From: CANNDT01 sp945876205
GTDB lineage: Bacteria > Acidobacteriota > Vicinamibacteria > Vicinamibacterales > UBA2999
Direction of reading: 5' to 3'
Assembly (NCBI GenBank): GCA_947503365.1
Contig: CANNDT010000112.1
Location: forward strand, 1 to 14,439
DNA length: 14,439 nt
Shown: one piece after another, positions 6,264 to 14,365 of the stretch
How the letters are laid out: every line of letters begins with the position of its first letter
How positions within the stretch are numbered: position 1 is the first letter of the stretch
Translations under genes and position numbers: made by a program
Notes under the pieces: model-generated
Databases searched by the model: none
What the model saw: the letters and a program-made list of their open reading frames with translations, nothing else
What the model was told of the DNA's origin: nothing

Positions 6264-7922
6264 ATGCCGCCGCTCCGTCGTATCGGGCTTGCCTTCGCGT
6301 TCTTCGGCGTCCTGGCCGGAGTCGCCGCCGGCGTCGCGGCCCAGACGGCACCCCCACCGCCCTCCACGGAGGCGCCGCCAACCTCAGCCGATATCCTGCG
6401 CGGCGAGTACGGCCGGTATCGCGCCAATAACGACCTGCTCTTCTATCGCCTGAACGTCCGCGTCGACCCCGCGACCAAGTCGATCACCGGGACAAATACG
6501 ATCCGGTTCCGCATGCTGTCGGACGACACGCGGATCCAGCTCGAGCTGCATCCCGATCTTGCGGTCGACCGCATCCTGCTCGAGACGACCCCCCTCGTGT
6601 ACGAGCGCAAGCTGAGTACGGTGTACATCGACTTTCCGTCGACGCTTCGCTCGGGCCGCACGTATTCGATCGACGTCGCGTATTCCGGAAAGCCGCGCGA
6701 GCAGGGGCGGTTCGGCGGCATGGCCTTCCGCACCGACCCCGCGGGACGCCCCTGGATTACGACCGCGGCCGAAGACGAGGGCGCCAGCAGTTGGTGGCCC
6801 AACAAGGATCAATGGCGCGACGAGCCCGAAGGGATGGAGATCGGCGTCGCCGTCCCGAACAACCTGATGAACGTCTCGAACGGGAAGTTCGTCGGCAAGA
6901 CCGACCTCGGCGACGGGTACACGCGGTGGGACTGGCTGGTGCAGTACCCGATCAACTCATACGGCGTGGCGCTGAACATCGCGGCGTACGCGCACTTTGG
7001 CGAGCGGCTCGCCGACCTTCCACTCGATTACTACGTGCTGCCCGAGAACCTCGAGCGCGCCAAGCTGCAGTTTGCGCAGGCGCGGCCGATGATCGAAATC
7101 TTCCAACGCTACTTCGGCGAATACCCGTTCGCGAAAGACGGCTACAAGCTGGTCGAAGTGCCGTACCTCGGCATGGAGCATCAGAGCGCCGTCGCCTACG
7201 GCAACAACTTCGCAAACGGCTACCTCGGGCGCGACTTCACCGGCGTCGGCATCAGCACGCAGTTCGACTTCATCATCATTCACGAGAGCGCACACGAGTG
7301 GTTAGGCAACTCGATCTCGGCCGCCGACGTCTCCGACATGTGGATTCACGAGGGCTTTACCACCTACCTCGAGGCTCTCTACGTCGAGCAGCGCTTCGGA
7401 AAGGAGGCGGCGCTGAAGTACGTGAACGGCGAGAAGCCGAAGGTCAAGAACCAGGACCCGGTGATCACGCAGCGCGGCATCCACCGCTCCCCGACGCAGG
7501 ACATGTATTTCAAGGGAGCGCTCTTCCTCAACACGCTCCGGAGCGTCGTCGACGACGACGCGAGGTGGGAGAAGCTGCTGCGGGACTTCTACCAGCACTT
7601 CAAGTACCAGACGATCATGACCGAGGACGTCGTCCAGTTCTTCAACGCGCAGCTGGGTCGCAACCTGACGCCGATCTTCGATCAGTACCTGCGCCGCGCG
7701 GCGCTCCCGACGCTGGAGCTGGCGTTCGTCGAGCCGGGTACGCTCGCCTATCGCTGGAAGGCCGATGAGCGAGCGTTCGCCATGCCAGTCAGAATCGGCG
7801 CGCGCGGAACCTGGCAGGTGATCGAGCCGACGACCGCGTGGAAGCTGATGCCCACTCCGCTTAAGAAGGACGAGCTCGAAGTCGCCACCGACCTGTACTA
7901 CATCAATGTGAGCAAGCAGTAG
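6264..7922 (+). CDS. Secreted M1-family zinc aminopeptidase
   Basis: A 552-residue gluzincin peptidase that removes N-terminal residues from peptides, exported by a signal peptide (about 1-26, ending AAQ). An N-terminal beta domain (about 45-230) precedes the catalytic domain. The zinc site is HESAHEW (340-346) with E363 (HEGFTTYLE) exactly 18 residues after the second His, the M1 spacing. The exopeptidase motif, usually GxMEN, reads GMEHQ (303-307): the Glu that binds the free amine is kept, Asn is His. Y415 (DMYFKG) fits the transition-state Tyr. At 552 residues it lacks the large C-terminal helical domain of PepN. The ATG has GGGAG touching it, so spacing is poor, but no better start precedes the signal peptide. 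It is divergent from the zinc cluster across 89 nt. It probably serves nutrition by degrading external or periplasmic peptides. Confidence 0.95.
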   Translation: MPPLRRIGLAFAFFGVLAGVAAGVAAQTAPPPPSTEAPPTSADILRGEYGRYRANNDLLFYRLNVRVDPATKSITGTNTIRFRMLSDDTRIQLELHPDLAVDRILLETTPLVYERKLSTVYIDFPSTLRSGRTYSIDVAYSGKPREQGRFGGMAFRTDPAGRPWITTAAEDEGASSWWPNKDQWRDEPEGMEIGVAVPNNLMNVSNGKFVGKTDLGDGYTRWDWLVQYPINSYGVALNIAAYAHFGERLADLPLDYYVLPENLERAKLQFAQARPMIEIFQRYFGEYPFAKDGYKLVEVPYLGMEHQSAVAYGNNFANGYLGRDFTGVGISTQFDFIIIHESAHEWLGNSISAADVSDMWIHEGFTTYLEALYVEQRFGKEAALKYVNGEKPKVKNQDPVITQRGIHRSPTQDMYFKGALFLNTLRSVVDDDARWEKLLRDFYQHFKYQTIMTEDVVQFFNAQLGRNLTPIFDQYLRRAALPTLELAFVEPGTLAYRWKADERAFAMPVRIGARGTWQVIEPTTAWKLMPTPLKKDELEVATDLYYINVSKQ

Positions 7923-7989
7923 CTGCGGCGATCGCACGATGCGGCTGCAGAGCGTCTCCTCAGCCGCCCTCTACGACCGTCGTCGACCC

Positions 7990-8009
7990 GACCCCTGGCC
8001 ATTGGGGTC
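7990..8009. terminator. Weak hairpin after the M1 gene
   Basis: GACCCC (7990-7995) pairs with GGGGTC (8004-8009) around an 8-nt loop, 67 nt after the aminopeptidase stop. No T-run follows, so termination is only a possibility. Confidence 0.25.
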
Positions 8010-8364
8010 AGCCGGAGCGTGGTTCCTAAAAGAGCAGTTAACCCGGCACCCTCCGGAAGACTCCACCGTAACGCCGCATAGCTTCCTCGATACCGGCCGA
8101 GGCCTGTTCGGAGGCGTACGCCTCTTTTATTGCCGTCGCTCGCCGCGGGCTTGTCGGGATGCAGCCGCCGTCGCCGCATGCCGCGCCGAGATCCGGAAAT
8201 CGCGCGGAGCGAGTCTTCCGCGTTGACTTCGGTCCGTGTGCACACCGGCGCCCGGATCACCACTGAAGGTCCGATTGCGCCTGACAGACGCCGCTCGAAT
8301 TGGCTCCTAGTCAACGCGTCAGCGGAAGGACAGCGAGTCGGAGCGCTATTTCCCGGCATGCGGA

Positions 8365-8392
8365 GTCGGCGGCGCAGGCCGACAAGCCTGCG
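8365..8392 (+). promoter_or_regulatory. Two mutually exclusive hairpins in the phosphatase leader
   Basis: Hairpin A pairs GTCGGC (8365-8370) with GCCGAC (8378-8383). Hairpin B pairs CGCAGGC (8373-8379) with GCCTGCG (8386-8392). They share 8378-8379 and cannot form together, the layout of an attenuator or RNA switch. There is no T-run after hairpin B, so a dispersed GC-rich repeat is equally possible. The start codon of the phosphatase is about 107 nt downstream. Confidence 0.35.
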
Positions 8393-8498
8393 GCGGGCGG
8401 CGCTCCCAACCAGAGTCCTGGCCCGGCGAATACGGGAGCCTCCCGGCATGATTTCGATATTCCGCACCTGCGGCGTTTCGGGATTACGATCGAGCTTG

Positions 8499-10040
8499 AT
8501 GACGCTGTCCCGCCGGCAATTCCTCTGGACCGCGGCTGCTTCGAGCGTATGTCTTCCCGCGCTGATCGAGGCGCAGACGGTCCCCGCAGGCGCATCGACC
8601 ATCTTCCGCCACGGCGTGGCGAGTGGCGACCCTCTCGCGGACCGGGTCGTCCTCTGGACGCGTGTGACGCCGGCGGCCGGCGCAGAAGCGAGACCGGTCG
8701 AGGTGCGATGGCTGGTCGCAACCGATGAGACGCTGACGCGGGTGGTGCGGCGCGGTACGGCGCGCACGTCGGCGGAGCGCGATTTCACGGTGAAGGTGGA
8801 TGTGGGCGGCCTGGAGGCGGGGCGGCCGTACTTCTACGCGTTCGAGGTCGGGAAGGAGCGATCGCGCGTCGGCCGCACGAAGACGCTGCCGGCGGCTTCG
8901 GACCGCGTGCGCCTCGCGCATGTCTGCTGCTCGAACTATCCGGCCGGGTTTTTCAACGTCTATGCATGCCTCGCCAGGAACGACGACCTCGACGCGGTCG
9001 TGCACGTCGGCGACTACATCTACGAATTTCCGAATGGCGTCTATGGCGACGGCACGTCGCTCCTCCGCATTCCGGAGCCGCGCCGCGAAGCCGTGACGTT
9101 GAGCGACTACCGCATCCGTTACGCGACCTATCACACCGACGAGGATCTGCAGGCGGCGCACGCCCGGCATCCGTTCATCGCGGTGTGGGACGACCACGAG
9201 ATCGCCAACGACGCGTGGCTGGGCGGAGCAAGCAATCACAATCCTGAGCTGGGCGAGGGTGACTGGGCGATCCGCAGGGCGGCGGCGTACCGCGCGTATC
9301 TCGAATGGATGCCGATTCGAGAATCGGGTCAAGGCGTCCACCTGTTTCGCAGCTTCCGCTTTGGATCGCTGGCCCACCTCGTCATGCTCGACACGCGCGG
9401 CCTGCGCGATCAGCAGGTCGTCTCGACCGATCTCGCCGGACTCGTGCGCGAGCAACGCACGCTCCTCGGCGCGACGCAGGAACGGTGGCTCTTCGACCAG
9501 CTTCGGTCGTCGCACAGAGCCGGCGGCAGTTGGAACATCATCGGCCAGCAGGTGATGTTCTCGAGACTGGCGCTTCCGGGCCGGCCGGTGGTTCTCGCCG
9601 ACACGTGGGACGGCTACCAGGCCGCGCGTGACCGGGTGCTGGATTTCGTCGAGAAGGAAACGATTCGCGACATCGCCATCCTGTCGGGCGACATCCACAG
9701 CTCGTGGGGCTTTGACGTGACGCGCAACCCATGGGACGGCTATGACGCCAAGACGGGCGCGGGTGCCCTCGCGGTCGAAATCGTCGCGCCCGCGATCAGC
9801 TCTCCGCCGCTCTTCAACGACCCCATCCTCCGCGCCGGCGAGCCCGGCCTGCGCGCGAGCCTGCCGCACCTGAAGTTTCTCGAGGGCGAGAGCAACGGAT
9901 ACGTGCTGCTCGACATCACCAGCGAGCGTCTTCAGAGCGATTGGCACTTCGTCCCGACAGTTTCGAAGCGCTCGGACGAACACACACGCGCGATCAGCCT
10001 GGTGTGCGAGCGCGGCTCGTCGCGTCTGCTATCCTCCTGA
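8499..10040 (+). CDS. phoD: Tat-exported PhoD-type alkaline phosphatase/phosphodiesterase
   Basis: A 513-residue metallophosphoesterase of the PhoD family, hydrolysing phosphate mono- or diesters outside the cytoplasm. The N-terminus has the twin-arginine motif SRRQFLW (4-10) and a hydrophobic stretch to about 25, as expected for an enzyme exported folded with its metals. An N-terminal beta domain (about 34-130) precedes the catalytic domain. Active-site residues seen are C143/C144 (HVCCSNY), D172 and Y175 (GDYIYE), D231/D232/H233 (VWDDHE), and D398/H400 (SGDIHSSW). The family is known for a Ca/Fe centre. The start at 8499 has a weak ribosome site; an in-frame ATG at 8449 with GGGAG upstream would lengthen the region before the twin arginines by about 17 residues. 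It is followed after one base by the PIG-L gene. Whether phosphate starvation controls it cannot be seen; no Pho box was recognised. Confidence 0.93.
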   Translation: MTLSRRQFLWTAAASSVCLPALIEAQTVPAGASTIFRHGVASGDPLADRVVLWTRVTPAAGAEARPVEVRWLVATDETLTRVVRRGTARTSAERDFTVKVDVGGLEAGRPYFYAFEVGKERSRVGRTKTLPAASDRVRLAHVCCSNYPAGFFNVYACLARNDDLDAVVHVGDYIYEFPNGVYGDGTSLLRIPEPRREAVTLSDYRIRYATYHTDEDLQAAHARHPFIAVWDDHEIANDAWLGGASNHNPELGEGDWAIRRAAAYRAYLEWMPIRESGQGVHLFRSFRFGSLAHLVMLDTRGLRDQQVVSTDLAGLVREQRTLLGATQERWLFDQLRSSHRAGGSWNIIGQQVMFSRLALPGRPVVLADTWDGYQAARDRVLDFVEKETIRDIAILSGDIHSSWGFDVTRNPWDGYDAKTGAGALAVEIVAPAISSPPLFNDPILRAGEPGLRASLPHLKFLEGESNGYVLLDITSERLQSDWHFVPTVSKRSDEHTRAISLVCERGSSRLLSS

Positions 10041-10041
10041 G

Positions 10042-12678
10042 ATGCGTCGATTCTTCCTGCTCTTCGCAGTGATCGCGGCCGCGGCGCTCCTCCAGCGCAC
10101 GCCGATCGACGCGCAGGTCCGGCCGGTGTACGACCTCGGCGCCGACGGCCTCACGCAGGTGCTCGAACGGCTGCAGACCACAGGCAGCGTGCTGCACACC
10201 GGCGCGCATCCCGACGATGAGGATTCGGCGTTTCTGGCGAGAGCCGCGCGCGGCGATCACGCGCGCGTCGCCTACTTCGCCCTCAACCGCGGCGAGGGCG
10301 GCCAGAACATCATCGGTCCCGAGCTCTTCGATGCGCTCGGCGTCATCCGCACCGAGGAACTGCTGCAGGCGCGAAAGCTCGACGGCGCCCAACAGTTTTT
10401 CGGGCGGACGTTCGATTACGGCTTCTCCAAGACGCTGGTCGAAGCGCAGATGAAGTGGAACGAGACCGAGACGCTCGGTGACATGGTGCGCATCATCCGC
10501 CTGTTCCGGCCGCTGGTCATCTACTCGCGCTTCAGCGGCACGCCCGCCGACGGCCACGGCCACCACCAGATGGCTGGACGCCTGTCGCCGCTCGCATTCA
10601 AGGCGGCGGCCGATCCGACGCAGTTCCCGGAGCAGTTGAAGGAAGGGTTACGCACCTGGCAACCGAAGAAGCTGTATCGAGGTCTTGGCTTCGGCGCCAA
10701 CGCGGCGGGCGCGACGCTCGAGGTGCAGACCGGCGTGCTCGATCCGGTCATCGGACGCAGCTACGCCGAGATCGCGATCGAGGGCCGCAGCCAGCACAAG
10801 ACGCAGCAGCAGGGCGGCCTCGAGATCCGCGGACCGGCCGCGTCAGGCCTGATGCTGCTCGAGAACCTTGTCGGGCCGGTCGGCAAGGAACAGTCGCTGT
10901 TCGACGGCCTCGACGTCACCGTGCCCGGGCTCGCAAAGCTTGCCGGCCTTCCTGATGGAACGCTGCGGGCTGAGCTGCAAGCGATGGACGCGGCTGCCAA
11001 GCGCGCACTCGACGAGTACGAGCCGCTGAACCCATCTGCGATCGTCCCCGTGCTGGCCACCGGGCTCAACGCCACCCGCGCAGCGCGCGCGGCCACGAAG
11101 GCCGCCGCCGCGACGACCGACGTGCGCGCGGATGCCGACTTCCTCCTCTCATTCAAGGAACAGGACTTCACCGACGCCCTCATCCGCGCGGCCGGCGTCG
11201 TCGTCGATCCGCTCTCTGACGTCGAGACGATGATCCCCGGCGGCAACGTCGTCGTCTCCGTCCGAACGTTCGTACCCATGCCTCAGTGGGTGCCAGTCAC
11301 CATCGGCGCGGCGACCGTCACTGCGCCTGCGGGTTGGACGATGGAGGCTGCGCCGCCGGCACCGCCGCCGCAAGGCCAGGGCGGACGCCGCGAGATACCG
11401 ACGCAGGAGACGCGGTATCGCGTCACCGTGGCGGCGAACGCTCCGGTATCGCAGCCGTACCATCTCGAGCAACTGCGACAGGGCGACGGGTACCGCTGGT
11501 CGGATACCGCGCCGAAGGGTCTTCCTTTCACACCGCCGCTGATGACGGCGACCGTGACGCTCACCATTGGTGGTGTGACGATCGATGTGTCACGTCCCGT
11601 CGAGTACCGCTTCGCGGACGGGGTGCGCGGTGAGCTCCGCCGTGAATTCAACGTGGTGCCCGCGGTGGCGGTGGGGCTCGACTCGCCGCTCATGATCGTC
11701 CCGCTCGGGACGACCGCCAACCAGCAGCGGCTGGTGGTGCGCGCGACGAACTTCGCGCCGCAGGCGGTAACCGGCACGCTGCGACTGCGTCTGCCGGCGG
11801 GATGGACGTCGACGCCGACTGAGGCACCGTTCACGCTCAACGCAAAGGGCGCCAAGACGTCCACACCGTTTACCGTGACCGCGCCGGCGCGGCGAACGGC
11901 CGGCACGTTCGAGATCGTCGCCGAGGCCGTCGTGGGCTCGACGACTTACTCGCGCGACATGCAGGAGATCGCATACCCGCACATCCAGACGCGCCGGCTG
12001 TACTGGCCGGCCACGTCAACGGCGCAGGTGCTCGACCTCAAGCTGACGCAGACAAGAGTCGGATACCTGATGGGGAGCGGCGACCAGGTGCCAGACGCGT
12101 TGCGCCGCATGGGATTTGACGTGACGCTGATCGACGACGAGATGCTGGCGACCGGCGATCTCTCGCGATTCGACACGATCGTCGTCGGCATTCGCGCGTC
12201 GGAAGCGCGGCCGGCGTTTGCGGCCAACAACGGCCGGTTGCGTCAGTTCATGGAGCGCGGCGGCGCGCTGATCGTGCAATACCAGCAGGCCGACTACACG
12301 GCTCGCGGCCTTGCCCCCTATCCCGCCACGGCCACGCCCAACTCGCGTGTGACCGACGAGAACGCGCCGGTGAAGATCCTGGCGCCAACGCATCCGGTCT
12401 TCACGTTTCCGAATCGCATCACCGAAGCCGACTTCAACGGCTGGGTGCAGGAGCGCGACCTCTGGGCGTTCGTGACGTTCGATCCGAAGTACGTGCCACT
12501 GCTCGAAACCGTGGATCCCGGCGAGCCGCCGCAGCGTGGCGGCGAGGTCTACGCTGACGTGGGCAAAGGCCGCTACGTCTACACCGCCTATGACTGGTTC
12601 CGTCAACTGCCCGCCGGCGTGCCTGGCGCGTACCGTCAATTCGCCAATCTGGTCAGCCTCGCGAAGGCGCCACGTTGA
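10042..12678 (+). CDS. Secreted PIG-L (LmbE) deacetylase-like protein with C-terminal extra domains
   Basis: An 878-residue exported protein. The signal peptide is about 1-25. The PIG-L deacetylase domain (about 45-260) has the zinc motif AHPDDE (55-60) and HGHHQ (172-176) as second ligand group. Enzymes of this fold remove N-acetyl groups from GlcNAc-type sugars in lipid or small-molecule conjugates; the substrate here is unknown. A beta-rich region follows; about 550-640 resembles the NEW3/NPCBM-associated Ig-like fold (NFAPQAVTGTLRLRLPAGW). About 665-875 looks like a glutamine-amidotransferase-like or ThuA-like flavodoxin fold (DALRRMGFDVTLIDDE, FDTIVVGIRA). Ordinary PIG-L proteins are about 220-300 residues. 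The ATG lies one base after the phosphatase stop with no clear ribosome site, so coupling to upstream translation is likely. The stop overlaps the dipeptidase start. Domain names beyond PIG-L are tentative. Confidence 0.9.
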   Translation: MRRFFLLFAVIAAAALLQRTPIDAQVRPVYDLGADGLTQVLERLQTTGSVLHTGAHPDDEDSAFLARAARGDHARVAYFALNRGEGGQNIIGPELFDALGVIRTEELLQARKLDGAQQFFGRTFDYGFSKTLVEAQMKWNETETLGDMVRIIRLFRPLVIYSRFSGTPADGHGHHQMAGRLSPLAFKAAADPTQFPEQLKEGLRTWQPKKLYRGLGFGANAAGATLEVQTGVLDPVIGRSYAEIAIEGRSQHKTQQQGGLEIRGPAASGLMLLENLVGPVGKEQSLFDGLDVTVPGLAKLAGLPDGTLRAELQAMDAAAKRALDEYEPLNPSAIVPVLATGLNATRAARAATKAAAATTDVRADADFLLSFKEQDFTDALIRAAGVVVDPLSDVETMIPGGNVVVSVRTFVPMPQWVPVTIGAATVTAPAGWTMEAAPPAPPPQGQGGRREIPTQETRYRVTVAANAPVSQPYHLEQLRQGDGYRWSDTAPKGLPFTPPLMTATVTLTIGGVTIDVSRPVEYRFADGVRGELRREFNVVPAVAVGLDSPLMIVPLGTTANQQRLVVRATNFAPQAVTGTLRLRLPAGWTSTPTEAPFTLNAKGAKTSTPFTVTAPARRTAGTFEIVAEAVVGSTTYSRDMQEIAYPHIQTRRLYWPATSTAQVLDLKLTQTRVGYLMGSGDQVPDALRRMGFDVTLIDDEMLATGDLSRFDTIVVGIRASEARPAFAANNGRLRQFMERGGALIVQYQQADYTARGLAPYPATATPNSRVTDENAPVKILAPTHPVFTFPNRITEADFNGWVQERDLWAFVTFDPKYVPLLETVDPGEPPQRGGEVYADVGKGRYVYTAYDWFRQLPAGVPGAYRQFANLVSLAKAPR

Positions 12679-13814
12679 AGTCCGCGCGGACGCTCGCGCT
12701 TTTCCTGATCGTCTGCGGGGTCACGAGCATGTCGGCACAGGGCGATCTGGTTGCGCGCGCCAAGGCCATCCATAAGCAGGTTCCGCTCATCGACGGCCAC
12801 AACGACTATCCGTGGGCGTTGCGAGAGAACAACGCCGAGCGGGACCTCGATAAGCTCGACATCCGGACACCTCAGCCGAAGCTGATGACCGACATCCCGC
12901 GGCTGCGCGCGGGCGGCGTGGGTGGGCAATTCTGGTCGGTCTACATCCCCGTCACCATTCAGGGTCCGGCGGCGGTCGTCGCCACGCTGGAACAGATCGA
13001 CATCGTCCACCGCATGGTGCGCAAGTATCCCGACACGTTCGAGCTGGCGACGACGGCGGCCGACGTCGAGCGCATCTTCAAGGCAGGACGCATCGCCTCG
13101 CTCATCGGCATGGAGGGCGGCCACTCGATCGACAATTCGCTCGCTGCGCTTCGCATGTTCCATGAGGCCGGCGCCCGCTACATGACGCTGACGCATAGCA
13201 CCAACGTGGCGTGGGCTGATTCATGCAGCGACAAGCCTGCGTCCAACGGGCTGTCGAAGTTTGGCGAAGAAGTCGTGCGCGAGATGAATCGCCTCGGCAT
13301 GATGGTCGACCTCAGTCACACGTCGCCCGAGACGATGGAGGATGCGATTCGCGTGTCGGAGGCGCCGGTCATCTTCTCTCACTCCGGCGCGCGCGCGATC
13401 AACGATCACGTCCGCAACGTGCCTGACAATGTGCTCGCGATGCTGCCGAAGAACGGCGGCGTGGTCATGGCGAACTTCTATCCCGGATTCCTGACGAAGG
13501 ACGGCAAGGCGACTTTGGCGGATGTCGCCAATCACATGGACCACATCCGCAAGGTTGCTGGTCCGGACCATGTCGGCATTGGCAGCGACTACGACGGCAT
13601 CCCGACCGTACCCGTGGGGCTCGAGGATGTCTCGACGTATCCGGCGTTGACCGCGGAGTTACTCCGCCGCGGATGGTCAGACAACGACGTGAAGAAGGCG
13701 CTCGGTCTCAACGTGCTGAGAGTCATGCGCCAGGTCGAGACCGTATCCGCCCGCCTGCAGAAACAGCGCGGGCCGTCCGTCGCCACGATCGAGGCGCTTG
13801 ACGGAAACAAATAG
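12675..13814 (+). CDS. Secreted M19 membrane dipeptidase (renal dipeptidase family)
   Basis: A 379-residue zinc dipeptidase that splits dipeptides, in this family including ones with a D-residue. The signal peptide is about 1-21. The di-zinc site is complete: H42 and D44 (DGHNDYP), E147 (GMEGGHS), H215 (VDLSHTS), H236 (FSHSGAR) and D305 (GIGSDYDG). Spacings of 105 (H to E) and 21 (H to H) equal those I recall for human renal dipeptidase. The start is TTG at 12675, overlapping the PIG-L stop (TTGA), with GAAGG about seven bases upstream; it begins directly at a signal peptide and no ATG does better. It is third in the phosphatase/PIG-L/dipeptidase operon. A role in recycling peptides, perhaps together with the M1 enzyme, is inference. 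The product is likely periplasmic; no lipobox at the signal end is seen. Confidence 0.95.
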   Translation: MKSARTLALFLIVCGVTSMSAQGDLVARAKAIHKQVPLIDGHNDYPWALRENNAERDLDKLDIRTPQPKLMTDIPRLRAGGVGGQFWSVYIPVTIQGPAAVVATLEQIDIVHRMVRKYPDTFELATTAADVERIFKAGRIASLIGMEGGHSIDNSLAALRMFHEAGARYMTLTHSTNVAWADSCSDKPASNGLSKFGEEVVREMNRLGMMVDLSHTSPETMEDAIRVSEAPVIFSHSGARAINDHVRNVPDNVLAMLPKNGGVVMANFYPGFLTKDGKATLADVANHMDHIRKVAGPDHVGIGSDYDGIPTVPVGLEDVSTYPALTAELLRRGWSDNDVKKALGLNVLRVMRQVETVSARLQKQRGPSVATIEALDGNK

Positions 13815-13840
13815 AAGGACGCCTTGTGAAGCTCGCCTGG

Positions 13841-13855
13841 GAATGCTCAGCATTC
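13841..13855. repeat. Palindrome GAATGCT-C-AGCATTC
   Basis: Seven-base perfect arms lie around one central base, 26 nt after the dipeptidase stop. There is no T-run after it on either strand, so it is not a typical terminator. It could be a protein-binding dyad or part of a dispersed repeat. Confidence 0.5.
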
Positions 13856-13946
13856 GCCGGAGAGTTCAGTTGTGAAACGCCTCGCGGCCATGCCGGCCAG
13901 CGGGCCTCCCGGCTTCGCACGCCGGAAATCTCCCTTCGCTCATACT

Positions 13947-13987
13947 CTGCCGCTCCCGCCTTCGCGCTCCGCGCTTCGGCGCGGCAG
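13947..13987 (+). terminator. Compound hairpin with UUCG tetraloop downstream of the operon
   Basis: CCGCGC (13969-13974), TTCG loop and GCGCGG (13979-13984) form a very stable stem. Alternatively CTGCCGC (13947-13953) pairs with GCGGCAG (13981-13987). No U-tract follows, so this may stabilise the 3' end of the operon transcript rather than terminate it. Confidence 0.35.
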
Positions 13988-14326
13988 GCCCCGCCGCGAG
14001 TAGTACCCAATTCGAGCGCCTGCCATCGCGGCATGCACCAGCGTTGCTAGTTCGGACCTCACGGATCGCGGGTAACGAACTCGCGGCGATGAATCGCTAC
14101 GCTCGATTTCAGGCGATACGTGTCGGCGTGCTACGCAGGTCGGCGCGCCGTCCGGCACGGCCGCGAGGCCGACCCCGTGGATGTTCGGCACGTCACAGCG
14201 GAGCTGGGCGTTGTTGACAACGGAAGAGAAGCGAGGGGGGCGCGCCTCAAATGTTCTCGGGGAGGGGTGGCCACAACGACGCAACATGTCTCCAACGATA
14301 GATAAAGCCCCACGTCTAGGTGTGCT

Positions 14327-14346
14327 TGATCCGCTTTCGTGGACAC
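14327..14346 (+). repeat. Candidate left terminal inverted repeat (begins TGATCCGC)
   Basis: The stretch begins with TG and lies 39 nt before the transposase ATG. It resembles IS3-family ends as I remember them (TGA-C/T-CCGCTTTCGTGGACAC). The partner repeat is not in the window, so the exact boundary is a guess. Confidence 0.4.
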
Positions 14347-14365
14347 GTTCCGAAAGGTGGATACG

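Larger units (their letters stand above)
7923..8498. other. 576-nt intergenic region with hairpins, no supported gene
   Basis: No reading frame here has a good ribosome site, signal peptide or recognisable motif. A frame open on the plus strand from 8130 runs into the phosphatase but reads as low-complexity Arg-rich sequence. Contents seen are a hairpin at 7990-8009, a 10-bp palindrome GTGTGCACAC at 8236-8245, and two overlapping hairpins at 8365-8392. It should hold the promoter of the three-gene operon that follows; TTGACT at 8223-8228 is a possible -35 box, but no matching -10 is seen. Confidence 0.6.
13815..14326. other. About 510-nt structured intergenic region, no supported gene
   Basis: Frames on both strands are Arg/Ser/Ala-rich and lack ribosome sites and known motifs. 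The region contains a near-perfect palindrome (13841-13855), a UUCG-capped hairpin (13969-13984) nested in a larger inverted repeat (13947-13953 with 13981-13987), and a G-rich stretch near 14232-14269. It follows the operon and ends at a probable insertion-sequence boundary. It may be a dispersed non-coding repeat or decayed DNA beside the insertion. Confidence 0.55.

Noticed and set aside
6791..7768. 325-codon plus-strand frame inside the M1 gene
   Set aside because: Extremely Arg-rich and out of frame with a gene whose zinc motif is intact; a codon-bias shadow.
8236..8245. GTGTGCACAC palindrome as an operator
   Set aside because: Ten bases only, imperfect beyond the core, no nearby promoter boxes that it would overlap convincingly.
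8130..8498. Extension of the PhoD frame up to 8130
   Set aside because: It would place about 120 Arg-rich residues before the twin-arginine signal, which must be near the N-terminus. The start at 8449 remains a minor possibility.
8484..9983. 499-codon open frame on the minus strand opposite the phosphatase
   Set aside because: It is a GC-rich antisense shadow: Arg/Ala/Val-rich, no motif, no ribosome site, fully opposite a gene with intact catalytic residues.
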